In this document: positions 26,108 to 34,507 of the stretch, piece after piece | How positions within the stretch are numbered: position 1 is the first letter of the stretch | Layout: each line of letters begins with the position of its first letter | Source of the DNA: Labrys sp. KNU-23 | GTDB taxonomy: Bacteria > Pseudomonadota > Alphaproteobacteria > Rhizobiales > Labraceae | DNA: 64,000 nt | Assembly (NCBI RefSeq): GCF_008330945.1 | Contig: NZ_CP043488.1 | Location: 1,240,001-1,304,000 of the forward strand | Direction of reading: 5' to 3' | The notes under the pieces: generated by a model | Seen by the model: the letters and a program-made list of their open reading frames with translations, nothing else | The model's database searches: none | What the model was told of the DNA's origin: nothing | Translations under genes and position numbers: made by a program

Positions 26108-27543
26108 TGCCGATGTCGGCCACCTCCCCACGCTCGGCAGCCCCGCTGCCTGTGGCTGTGATCGTCGGCGCGGTGCTGCTCGCCATTTTGAACCTGCCCG
26201 CCGAGAACGCCCTGCTCACCACCTTCAGCCTGGTCGTGCTCGTGGCCGGCATCGCCCTGCTATGGCGGCCGGGCGAGCCGCCGATCGGGTTGTTCATCTT
26301 CGCCTATCAATGGCTGCAGGCCTCGATATCGGCCTTCCATGCCAATTGGCTCGGCATCGATGTCAGCGCCTATACGATCTATGGCGGCGACAACAAGTCA
26401 GCGATCCTGCTGACCCTGGCCGGCCTGCTGTTCCTGGCGCTGGGCATGCGGCTCGGCAGCGGCCCCCCCGACAAGGCCGCGAGCCGGCAGGCACGGGAGG
26501 CGGTGCTGGCCCGGCCGCTCGCCACCTGGTTCTTCCTCTATCTCGCGGCCTCGATCGTCGCGGTCGGCGCCCTCCAGGCTGCCGCGCTCATTCCCGGGCT
26601 TGCGCAGCCGCTCCTCGCCCTGGCCGGATTGAAATGGGCGTTCTTCATGATGTTCGCCTATGCATCCTTCGTGCGAAATCAGCTGGGCAACCCCTTGTTT
26701 TCTTGTGTCTTTCTTGCCGAACTGGCCATGAGTACGGGCGGGTATTTCTCCGACTTCAAGACGGTGATGTTCTTCACCCTCTTTGCCACGGCCATGGCCG
26801 GAACGCGCCTGCGCGGCCTTCACATCGCGGGCGGAGCGATCCTGGTCTGCCTGATCGTCGTCAGCGGGATTCTGTGGACGGCCATCAAGGAAGACTATCG
26901 CAATGCCGCCTCCGGGGGCTCGGCCTCGCAGGCCGTCACGCTCGACCTCGGCGAGCGGCTGGCCACCATAGCCCAGCTCCTCGGCCGGCTCGACGGCGCC
27001 TCGATGTCGGAGGCGACCGGGAAGATGCTCCACCGCATTTCCTATGTCGAATTGTTCGCAGTGGTTCTCGCCCGTGTGCCGCAGACCATCCCCCATGAGA
27101 AGGGCGCGCTCCTGCTGGATGCAGCAAGCCGCCCCTTCATGCCGCGCATCCTGTTTGCCGATAAGAGCCAGGTCGACGACACCCGCCGCACCAACTACTA
27201 CACGGGCGGCCTGTCGGGCACCTATCGAGGCACCTCGATCAGCCTGGGCTACATGGCCGAGCTCTATATCGATTTCGGTCCCCTGCTGATGATGGCCGTC
27301 ATCTTCGTCTTCGGCTATCTCTATGGTCGCATCTACCGATGGCTGGTGCATGCTCCGCGGGCGGGGCCATTGCTGGGCTTTACCTCGGCATGTGCCATCC
27401 TGGTCCAGGCCGCCCTGCTGGAAGTCAGCCTGGCGAAACTGGTCGGCGGCGTGATGGTTTCGGTTCTTCTGACTGCCCTGTTCATCCGGCTGATGGCGCC
27501 GAGGATGCGCTCTTGGCTGGAAGCCAGGCCGGCAACGCGCTGA
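26107..27543 (+). CDS. Multi-pass membrane protein, probable oligosaccharide polymerase
   Basis: The 478-residue product has roughly ten to twelve hydrophobic segments (VAVIVGAVLLAILNLPAEN at the N terminus, VSVLLTALFIRLMAPRM near the end). A large loop around residues 270-375 contains RTNYYTGGLSGTYRGTSISLGYMAELYID. That loop, placed before the last membrane spans, is reminiscent of Wzy polymerases and EpsG-like proteins. Wzy proteins are poorly conserved, so this is a topology and context call. It could polymerise the repeat unit while the protein encoded at 6597 acts elsewhere, or the reverse. Confidence 0.7.
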   Translation: MPMSATSPRSAAPLPVAVIVGAVLLAILNLPAENALLTTFSLVVLVAGIALLWRPGEPPIGLFIFAYQWLQASISAFHANWLGIDVSAYTIYGGDNKSAILLTLAGLLFLALGMRLGSGPPDKAASRQAREAVLARPLATWFFLYLAASIVAVGALQAAALIPGLAQPLLALAGLKWAFFMMFAYASFVRNQLGNPLFSCVFLAELAMSTGGYFSDFKTVMFFTLFATAMAGTRLRGLHIAGGAILVCLIVVSGILWTAIKEDYRNAASGGSASQAVTLDLGERLATIAQLLGRLDGASMSEATGKMLHRISYVELFAVVLARVPQTIPHEKGALLLDAASRPFMPRILFADKSQVDDTRRTNYYTGGLSGTYRGTSISLGYMAELYIDFGPLLMMAVIFVFGYLYGRIYRWLVHAPRAGPLLGFTSACAILVQAALLEVSLAKLVGGVMVSVLLTALFIRLMAPRMRSWLEARPATR

Positions 27544-27556
27544 CAGGACGGAATTG

Positions 27557-28507
27557 ATGGCCGGCCCGTGTCTTCTCTTGACCGCCTTGCGGGAAAACCC
27601 GGCCCTCTCCAAAGCCCGCCGGCTGGCGGCGCTGCATCCGCCCTCGACCTTCAGGATCGCCACTGCCGACGACGTCCCCGATATCGTGTTGTATCTCGAC
27701 AGCGGCTATATCGGCCTTTCGGACCTGCCGCTGTTGCGGCGCCAGATCATGACCCACCCCACGGCCAGGCACTTCCTGCTCTCGGAATCGGACTGGCCCT
27801 ACGCCATGCTGCCCGGGGCTTATCCATCCCTCACCAAGGCTCTGCCCTGGGCGCGGAGCTGGAGCTATCTCCCAGACCTGGATGCGCCCATCCCGGCGAC
27901 CTCCTCGCCGCGGAAGGAACCCGCCTATCTGTTTTCCTTTCTGGGCCGGACCAGCACCCATCCGATGCGCGAGCGCTTGCTGGCGCTCGACACTCCGGAA
28001 ACGCCGTGCCTCGATCTTGCAACGGCGCCGGCCCGCTTCGCCGGTTTCGACTTTCACGAAACCTATCGAGAGCTTTTACTGCGCTCGCAATTCGCCCTTT
28101 GCCCGCGAGGCTTCGGCGCTGCCAGCATCCGCCTTTTCGAGGCGATGGCCCTTGGCCGTGCACCGGTGATCATCGCCGATGCCTGGCTGCCGCCGCCCGA
28201 TATTCCCTGGCGGGACTTCAGCCTGTTCGTGGCCGAAAAGGACGTCATGCACATACCGCACATCCTGAGTGAGGCGCGCGGGGAAGCCGCTGCCATGGGC
28301 GATCGCGCGCGCCGGGTGTTCACGGCGCATTTCGCACCGGACGTCTTCTTCGACCGCCTGCTCGCCATGCTGGCCGCCCTCCCCCACGAAACAGGCACCA
28401 CCGCGATGGCCCGGCGCGCCTGGAAGGCACTAGGCTGGCGCGAGGGCTATACGCTGGCGCATCGGGCCAAGACCCGGTTCCGCGCGACGTCGGGGCTGAC
28501 ATCTTGA
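27557..28507 (+). CDS. Exostosin-like glycosyltransferase (GT47 type)
   Basis: A 316-residue protein with exostosin-family features. They include YLFSFLGRTSTHPMRERLL near residue 120 and a C-terminal donor-site block LLRSQFALCPRGFGAASIRL plus FEAMALGRAPVIIADAWLPP, matching the C-P-R-G-x-G-x-x-S-x-R-x-x-E pattern. The family is best known from eukaryotic heparan sulphate and plant xyloglucan synthesis. Bacterial members are scattered in EPS clusters. AGGACGG precedes the ATG, and an in-frame TTG lies one codon upstream. Confidence 0.85.
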   Translation: MAGPCLLLTALRENPALSKARRLAALHPPSTFRIATADDVPDIVLYLDSGYIGLSDLPLLRRQIMTHPTARHFLLSESDWPYAMLPGAYPSLTKALPWARSWSYLPDLDAPIPATSSPRKEPAYLFSFLGRTSTHPMRERLLALDTPETPCLDLATAPARFAGFDFHETYRELLLRSQFALCPRGFGAASIRLFEAMALGRAPVIIADAWLPPPDIPWRDFSLFVAEKDVMHIPHILSEARGEAAAMGDRARRVFTAHFAPDVFFDRLLAMLAALPHETGTTAMARRAWKALGWREGYTLAHRAKTRFRATSGLTS

Positions 28508-29694
28508 CCCTGCGCTGCCTTCATGTGGTGCCGACCTATCTGCCGGCGCTGCGCTATGGCGGGCCGATTCATGCCGTGCACGGATTGTGCCGCGCATTGG
28601 CGCGTCAAGGCTGCGAGGTGCAGGTCTACACCACCAATGTCGACGGCGCCGGTGTCCTGCCGGTCCCGACCGACCGGCCGGTGCGCCTCGACGGCGTGGA
28701 CGTCCACTATTTCCCCACCGGGCTCGGCCGCCGCCTCTACCGCTCTCCTGCCATGGGACATGCCCTGGCACGGCACATCGCCTCCTTCGATGTCGTGCAT
28801 CTTCATTCGGTTTTCCTGTGGCCCACCACCGCGGCGGCGAGGCTCGCGCAGAAAAACGCCATACCCTATCTGCTGGCGCCGCGGGGCATGCTTGTCGGGG
28901 ACCTGATCCAGCGCAAGAGCCGAATGTTGAAATCGGCCTGGGTCCGGGCCTTCGACCGGGCCAATCTTGCCGGGGCGGCGGCCATTCACGTGACCAGTCG
29001 ATCCGAACGCCTCGAAATCGAGAAACTGGGATTGCCGGCCCGGGCTTTCGCACTGGTGCCCAACGGCATCGAGATGCCGCCCGCCGGTACGGGTCGCCTT
29101 CCGCCGGATCGCACCCGGCCCTATGTCCTCTTTCTGGGGCGGATCAGCTGGAAGAAAGGTATCGAACGTCTGATCGACACCATGCAGCTCGTCGCCAATG
29201 CCGATCTCGTCATCGCCGGCAATGATGACGAGGGCGAAACCACCCGGCTGAAGGCACGCGCGGCAGCTTTGGGGCTTGGGGCCCGCATCCGCTTCGTCGG
29301 CCCCGTGCATGGCGAGGAGAAATGGTCCTTGCTGCGCAACTGTGCTGCCTTCGCGCTGGCCTCCCATTCCGAGAACTTCGGCAACGCCGTCCTGGAGGCG
29401 ATGGCTTGCGGCCGCCCCGTGGTCGTCAGCCCTGAAGTCGGCCTGGCCGACATGGTCGCCAGCGCCGGCTGCGGCATGGTTGTCGACGCCTCCCCCAAGG
29501 CGTTTGGCGCAGCGATTTCCTCGCTTCTGGCAGACCCGGATCTTGCCACCAGACTGGGACAGGCCGGCGAGAGGACGGCACGCGAGCAATTCTCCTGGCC
29601 GGGCATTGCAACGGCCATGCTCGATGTCTACCAGGAGGCCATCCTCGCCCAGGCGGGTCAAACCGCCCTCGCCGGAAGAGCCGTGCATGTCTGA
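28504..29694 (+). CDS. Glycosyltransferase family 4
   Basis: A 396-residue GT-B enzyme: CLHVVPTYLPALRYGGPIHA at the N terminus, PYVLFLGRISWKKGIERLID in the linker and SENFGNAVLEAMACGRPVVV in the donor domain. The start is a TTG overlapping the TGA of the exostosin-like gene. No ATG lies in a better place. The end overlaps the following GT2 gene by eight bases. Donor unknown. Confidence 0.88.
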   Translation: MTLRCLHVVPTYLPALRYGGPIHAVHGLCRALARQGCEVQVYTTNVDGAGVLPVPTDRPVRLDGVDVHYFPTGLGRRLYRSPAMGHALARHIASFDVVHLHSVFLWPTTAAARLAQKNAIPYLLAPRGMLVGDLIQRKSRMLKSAWVRAFDRANLAGAAAIHVTSRSERLEIEKLGLPARAFALVPNGIEMPPAGTGRLPPDRTRPYVLFLGRISWKKGIERLIDTMQLVANADLVIAGNDDEGETTRLKARAAALGLGARIRFVGPVHGEEKWSLLRNCAAFALASHSENFGNAVLEAMACGRPVVVSPEVGLADMVASAGCGMVVDASPKAFGAAISSLLADPDLATRLGQAGERTAREQFSWPGIATAMLDVYQEAILAQAGQTALAGRAVHV

Positions 29695-30460
29695 GTTGAT
29701 CGCGCCGCAGACGACGGTCCTGGTCCTGAGCTTCAACGAGGCTCCCAATCTGGCGCGCTGCCTCGACAGGCTGGACTGGGCACCGCGCATCCTGCTGGTG
29801 GACAGCGGCAGCACGGACGAGACCCTCAAGATCGCCCGCCGATACGCCAATGTCGAGGTCGTGCATCGCCCCTTCGACAGTTTCGCGGGCCAGTGCAATT
29901 TCGGACTGGGCCTTATCGATACCCCCTGGGTGCTCTCGCTCGACGCCGACTACGAATTGAGCGAGGATCTCGTTCGCGAAATCCAGTCACTCCGTGAAGG
30001 GCCGGCGCAGGGCTATTCGGCGGCGTTCATCTATCGCATCCACGGCAGAGCCCTGCGCGGGACGCTCTATCCGCCCCGCACCGTGCTCTATCGCCGACAG
30101 GCCGCGCGCTACCGCGACGAGGGCCACGGCCATCGCGTGACCGTGGCCGGCGAGGTCGGCAGCCTGGCCGCTCCCCTCTATCACGACGACCGCAAGCCCC
30201 TTCTCAGATGGGTCGATTCCCAAAAGCGCTATGCACATATCGAGGCGGACCATCTGCTTGCCAGCCCGAAGGAGGCACTGAGCCGGGTCGACCGTCTCAG
30301 GTTGAAGGCATGGCCGGCTCCGCTTCTGGTGTTCTTCTACACTTTGCTGTGGAAGGGCGCGTTTCTCGATGGCTGGGCGGGCTGGTACTACACCCTGCAG
30401 CGCGTGATCGCCGAATGCCTGATTGCCCTGACCCTGATCGATCGGCGCCTGGCAAAATGA
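29687..30460 (+). CDS. Glycosyltransferase family 2 (WaaE/KdtX-like)
   Basis: A 257-residue GT-A enzyme of the short type that resembles beta-1,4-glucosyltransferases of the WaaE/KdtX group: VLVLSFNEAPNLARCLDRLD, ILLVDSGSTDETLKIARRYA, the DxD in WVLSLDADYELSE, and a C-terminal amphipathic part FFYTLLWKGAFLDGWAGWYY. The start overlaps the previous GT4 gene. Donor inferred only by family resemblance. Confidence 0.88.
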   Translation: MSELIAPQTTVLVLSFNEAPNLARCLDRLDWAPRILLVDSGSTDETLKIARRYANVEVVHRPFDSFAGQCNFGLGLIDTPWVLSLDADYELSEDLVREIQSLREGPAQGYSAAFIYRIHGRALRGTLYPPRTVLYRRQAARYRDEGHGHRVTVAGEVGSLAAPLYHDDRKPLLRWVDSQKRYAHIEADHLLASPKEALSRVDRLRLKAWPAPLLVFFYTLLWKGAFLDGWAGWYYTLQRVIAECLIALTLIDRRLAK

Positions 30461-30476
30461 CGGGAAGGGTTCCGGC

Positions 30477-32285
30477 TTGATCATCCTCGGCCTCAACGCC
30501 TACCACGCCGATGCCGCGGCCTGCCTTCTCAGGGACGGGCAGATCGTTGCGGCCGCCGAGGAAGAACGCTTTCGCCGCATCAAGCACTGGGCGGGATTTC
30601 CGGGCCAGGCCATCGCCTATTGTCTGCAAGAGGCCGGTATCGGTCTCGCTGATGTCGACCATGTCGCCCTCAACAGCGATCCGAAGGTGCATCGTCTTGA
30701 GCGTCTGGCCCATATGATGCGCCACAGGCCCGATTCTGCCCTCGTCCTCGACCGTCTCCGGAACCGGCGCAAGCGCCTGTCCGTATCCGATGAACTGGTT
30801 GCCGCCTTTCCCGGGCAGCTTTTCAAAGGCACGGTGCATCGGATCGAGCATCACCTGGCCCATCTGGCATCGGCCTTCTTCGCCTCCCCCTTCCAGGAAG
30901 CGGCCATCCTCTCCCTCGATGGCTTCGGCGACTTTTCCTCAGCGGCCTGGGGAAGCGGGCAAGGTAATAACGTCGCCGTCGAAAAACGGGTCCTGTTCCC
31001 CCATTCCATCGGCCTGTTCTACCAGGCGCTCACCCAATATCTCGGCTTTCCGCACTATGGCGACGAGTACAAGGTCATGGGCCTGGCGTCCTATGGCAGG
31101 CCACTTTTCCTCGACAGGCTGCGGCGTGTCATCAGGCTGGAAGCGGCGGGGGGCTTCAGCCTCGATCTCGGCTATTTCCGGCATCACCGCGAGAGGATCG
31201 CCTTCGACTGGCAGGGCGGTGCGCCGGTCTTCGCCCCGCTCTACTCGGATGCGCTGGAGGATTTGCTCGGCCCGACGAGGGCGCCGAACGAGGCACTGAC
31301 CGAGCGCCATCACGATATCGCCTCCTCGGTCCAGGCTCTTTATGAGGAAGTCCTCGACCACATCCTGCAGGCAGTCTGGGACAAATATCGCCTGCCGAAC
31401 CTCGCCATGGCCGGCGGCTGCGCCCTCAATTCGGTGGCCAATGGCAAGATCAGGCGGACCACCGCCTTCCGTCACCTCTATGTGCAGCCTGCGGCCGGCG
31501 ATGCCGGCGGGGCTCTAGGGTCCGCCTTGGCCGTCTGGCACAAGCTCGGCGGCCGGCGCACAGCCACGATGGACCATGCCTATTGGGGACCGGGCTATGC
31601 CCCCTATGACATTGAACGGCTTCTCTCCGCTGAAACCATCAATCTCCCCGCCAGGGGCTGCGAGATCCGGCATTTTGACGATGATGCCGAGCTTTATCGG
31701 GTAACGGCAGCGGCCATCGCTGCCGGCAATGTGATCGGCTGGTTCGACGGCCGCATGGAATGGGGACCACGCGCACTCGGCAGCCGCTCCATCCTGTGCG
31801 ATCCCCGGCGGGCGGATATCAAGCAGTTGCTCAACCACAAGATCAAACGGCGCGAGTCGTTCCGCCCCTTCGCACCTTCCATTCTCGTCGAACATGCCGC
31901 CGATTGGTTCGAGGGCATCGACGAGGTACCGTTCATGACCGAGGTTCTTCCGGTCAGGCCCGACAAGCGCGCCCTCGTGCCCGCGATCACCCATGTGGAC
32001 GGCTCCGGGCGACCCCAGACGGTACGACAGCAGGCCAATCCGGTCTATCACGCCCTGATCTCCGCCTTCTTCGCGCAGACCGGTGTTCCCATGGTGCTCA
32101 ACACCTCCTTCAACGAGAACGAACCCATCGTCTGCACGCCAGGCGAGGCGCTCGACTGCTTCCTGCGCACACGCATGGATATTCTCGTGCTTGGGCATGT
32201 GATGATCCGGCGCAGCGAGGAAGCAGGGCCTGCCACCCTGCCCGACAGCCAGCGCGCCACCGATGGCCATGTCACCGGCTCCTGA
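30477..32285 (+). CDS. NodU/CmcH-family O-carbamoyltransferase
   Basis: A 602-residue enzyme with the two-domain layout of carbamoyltransferases that use carbamoyl phosphate and ATP to carbamoylate hydroxyl groups. The ASKHA-like N-terminal domain has ILGLNAYHADAAACLLRDGQ, EEERFRRIKHW and the histidine motif HHLAHLASAFF. The C-terminal YrdC-like domain has DGRMEWGPRALGSRSILCDP and RRESFRPFAPSIL. In this locus the acceptor is most likely a sugar of the exopolysaccharide, as NodU does for Nod factors. The TTG start follows GGGAAGGG at a good distance. The 3' end overlaps the exosortase-like gene by 23 bases. Confidence 0.93.
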   Translation: MIILGLNAYHADAAACLLRDGQIVAAAEEERFRRIKHWAGFPGQAIAYCLQEAGIGLADVDHVALNSDPKVHRLERLAHMMRHRPDSALVLDRLRNRRKRLSVSDELVAAFPGQLFKGTVHRIEHHLAHLASAFFASPFQEAAILSLDGFGDFSSAAWGSGQGNNVAVEKRVLFPHSIGLFYQALTQYLGFPHYGDEYKVMGLASYGRPLFLDRLRRVIRLEAAGGFSLDLGYFRHHRERIAFDWQGGAPVFAPLYSDALEDLLGPTRAPNEALTERHHDIASSVQALYEEVLDHILQAVWDKYRLPNLAMAGGCALNSVANGKIRRTTAFRHLYVQPAAGDAGGALGSALAVWHKLGGRRTATMDHAYWGPGYAPYDIERLLSAETINLPARGCEIRHFDDDAELYRVTAAAIAAGNVIGWFDGRMEWGPRALGSRSILCDPRRADIKQLLNHKIKRRESFRPFAPSILVEHAADWFEGIDEVPFMTEVLPVRPDKRALVPAITHVDGSGRPQTVRQQANPVYHALISAFFAQTGVPMVLNTSFNENEPIVCTPGEALDCFLRTRMDILVLGHVMIRRSEEAGPATLPDSQRATDGHVTGS

Positions 32286-33117
32286 AACCACTACGTCCTC
32301 GCGCGCCGTCTCCTGCCATGTCGTCTATGGCTGGTGCCTTGTCCTCGTCTGCCTCGAATGGCTGTATTACCGGCTGGGCCAGCAGCCCCTGCGGCAGATC
32401 GGCGACCTGCCCAATGTGATCTCCGTCCTGGAAGTGATCGAAATCGCGATGATTGTCCGCCTGATCGGACGCGAGAGGCGCGATGCTCCCTTCCAGGCCG
32501 GCGAGATTGCCTCCATCCTCGCGGCGATGGCCGTCTGCGTGCTCGTATTGCGCCAGATACCGCTCGCCGCCGCGCTGGCGCTCGCCAGCCTTGCGGCATG
32601 GCGCTTGCGAAAGCGCCCGTCCTGCCGGGCCTCGGCCTTTGCCCTGCTGGCGTTCATCGTCCAATTCGTGCTCCTGGGCTGGCCCTTCCTCGCCCTTCAC
32701 AACGTCGTCGGCCTGCTGGATGCCACCATCGTGCGAGCCGTGCTCCAGATGGCGGGACAGGACATATCGGGCTATGGCACCTATATCCTCCGGCCCGCCG
32801 ACAATATCGGCTTCGACGTCATGTGGGGCTGCGCCACCTCGACCACACTGGTCCAGAACCTTACGGCCTATGCCATCATTGCCGTGGGCTTGGGCGGACC
32901 GCTCCGTCGTTCCGACAGCACGGCCTTCCTCATCGTCATTGGCGCCACCTTCGCCTTGAACTGGCTGCGCCTGGTCCTGATCTGCGCCTCGAAGGAAGGC
33001 TATCTGGTCTGGCATGAAGGCACGGGCGCGAATGGCCTGGCGGCATTTTACGCTGTCCTGATCCTCGTCCTCGCCTATTTCCGGACCAGGCCCGGGCAGG
33101 TGCAGCCTTCGGCATGA
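32263..33117 (+). CDS. Variant exosortase/archaeosortase-like membrane protein
   Basis: A 284-residue multi-pass protein. The second half matches the exosortase core by pattern: GTYILRPADNIGFDVMWGCA with a cysteine at residue 190, then ALNWLRLVLICASKEGYLVW with Arg236, then His251 in HEGTG. These correspond in order and spacing to the Cys-Arg-His triad of exosortases. The usual C-S-G is C-A-T here, and the N-terminal half is divergent. Exosortases cleave C-terminal sorting signals and are linked to EPS loci. The start lies inside the end of the carbamoyltransferase gene, and the next gene overlaps by four bases. Identity rests on motif reading, not on a database hit. Confidence 0.7.
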   Translation: MAMSPAPETTTSSRAVSCHVVYGWCLVLVCLEWLYYRLGQQPLRQIGDLPNVISVLEVIEIAMIVRLIGRERRDAPFQAGEIASILAAMAVCVLVLRQIPLAAALALASLAAWRLRKRPSCRASAFALLAFIVQFVLLGWPFLALHNVVGLLDATIVRAVLQMAGQDISGYGTYILRPADNIGFDVMWGCATSTTLVQNLTAYAIIAVGLGGPLRRSDSTAFLIVIGATFALNWLRLVLICASKEGYLVWHEGTGANGLAAFYAVLILVLAYFRTRPGQVQPSA

Positions 33118-33599
33118 CCCGCCTGTTCCATCTCCTGGCCGCCGCGCTGGTAATGTGTTCCCTGGCCCTGGCCATCCACCAGGCCCGTATTCCCCCGCAG
33201 CCTGCCCCGGAAACCCAGATCGCAGCGGCCTTCGCCAAGGCTGGGTTTTCACTCTCAGCCCAGCGCCGGACCTCGCTCGGCCCCGAACTCTTCTTCACGC
33301 GGCCTGGTTGCACCAAGCCGACCCGGGCGGTGCTGACGGAAACCATCCACCGCGATGCCACCCAGTTCCTCGCCGACATGTCGGGCGCCGATGAAGAGCT
33401 GATCACCGTCTATGGCGGCGCTGCCGTAGCCAGCCTGCATCTGCGAGATCTCGCCTGGCCGTGGCTACGGCGCAAGCTCGGCATCATGCTCGGCCTTTCC
33501 CGCTCGAGCCCCTGGGACTCCGTCGGCCTAGCCGTCTTCTCGCCCCGCCAATGCCGGGGCAGCAGCCCCGACTGGTCAGCTCTGCTCACCGAATCCTAA
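33114..33599 (+). CDS. Unknown secreted or anchored protein coupled to the exosortase-like gene
   Basis: A 161-residue protein with an N-terminal hydrophobic anchor or signal (LFHLLAAALVMCSLALAI) and a soluble part containing two cysteines (RPGCTKP and SPRQCRGSS). It overlaps the exosortase-like gene in ATGA, so the two are probably made together. In known systems the gene after an exosortase often encodes an EpsI/DUF3485 partner of similar size and topology. I cannot see the EpsI motifs clearly, so this may be a functional analogue or an unrelated EPS accessory protein. It is the last plus-strand gene of the run. Confidence 0.75.
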   Translation: MTRLFHLLAAALVMCSLALAIHQARIPPQPAPETQIAAAFAKAGFSLSAQRRTSLGPELFFTRPGCTKPTRAVLTETIHRDATQFLADMSGADEELITVYGGAAVASLHLRDLAWPWLRRKLGIMLGLSRSSPWDSVGLAVFSPRQCRGSSPDWSALLTES

Positions 33600-33608
33600 A
33601 GCCGCCGG

Positions 33609-34454
33609 TTAGGTCCAATTGAAATTGTGAGCCGCGTCGCGCGTGTTCTCCTCGTAACGGTCTTCCCAGACGCGCGTGAGGAATATCACCAGGGCGAATT
33701 CCGACATGAACAGGACCAGCGCCATGAACGCCCAGACAATCGGCGCTGCGACCAGCCGCAACTCGCCAATCTGGGGATAGTGGCTGAGGGCCAGATTGGC
33801 CCCCTCCATCACGAAGCCGATCTGCAGGCCGATGCCGATAATGATCACCAGGATGGATATCGGCTCGCGCCACGCCGTCCTCAGTGAAGTCCGGATCGGC
33901 CGGCGTTCGTCCAGGGACGCTGCGGGTCCCACCAGCGCCAGGCCGGCCGTCGCCAGGAAGCCGAGCGCATAGGACAGCAGGACGGCCCCGCGTACGAGCT
34001 GTTCGTATGGCATGGGGGAGCTGGGCAAGGGCGGATGCTTGAGCATGCCGATGACGGCCCAGCATAATAAAACGTAGAAGCCCATGCGGCGCGCCCGCGC
34101 CCCAGTGGGTATGATGGGGCGCCATTCGCCATGAATAAGCCCCCGATGCAGGCGCAGCGCGACACGGGCAAGCAGATAGGTCATCAGGGCGTGGAAGGCG
34201 ACGAGAGCCCCGATCTGAACCAGTCCCGAAGGCCACGCCACCAGGAAGGACAGTGGTGGCACCAACTCCTGAATGGCGAAAATCAACCAGGCGGCAAGGA
34301 AGAGACCGGGCTGGCGCAGAATGGTCACGAATGCCTGGCGCCAGCTTTCGGCAAAAATATTGTAGGGCCGCGAGGACGCAAAGAATCCCGCAATGCCAAT
34401 AGCCACCAGGATCACGAAAATGACCAGTGAAACCTCGATGGGCAGAGGAGGCAT
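33609..34454 (-). CDS. Multi-pass membrane protein of unknown function
   Basis: The 281-residue product has an N-terminal anchor (VSLVIFVILVAIGIAGFFA) and about six more hydrophobic segments separated by short charged loops (RRPIRTSLRTAWREP, RVWEDRYEENTRDAAHNFNW). The overall pattern resembles uncharacterised proteins of the YIP1/glycerophosphoryl-diester-associated type, but I do not recognise a family. It converges on the preceding gene with only nine bases between stops and lies downstream of the candidate sorted protein in the same direction. Confidence 0.75.
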   Translation of the reverse strand: MPPLPIEVSLVIFVILVAIGIAGFFASSRPYNIFAESWRQAFVTILRQPGLFLAAWLIFAIQELVPPLSFLVAWPSGLVQIGALVAFHALMTYLLARVALRLHRGLIHGEWRPIIPTGARARRMGFYVLLCWAVIGMLKHPPLPSSPMPYEQLVRGAVLLSYALGFLATAGLALVGPAASLDERRPIRTSLRTAWREPISILVIIIGIGLQIGFVMEGANLALSHYPQIGELRLVAAPIVWAFMALVLFMSEFALVIFLTRVWEDRYEENTRDAAHNFNWT

Positions 34455-34507
34455 ATGGGTTGCCCTAACGCATGACGTGGAAATGAAAGGCGATTGCCAA
34501 GCTGAGA

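Noticed and set aside
33114..33599. Calling the gene after the exosortase-like gene EpsI
   Set aside because: Size and anchor fit, but the EpsI/DUF3485 sequence motifs are not visible, so a functional name was not given.
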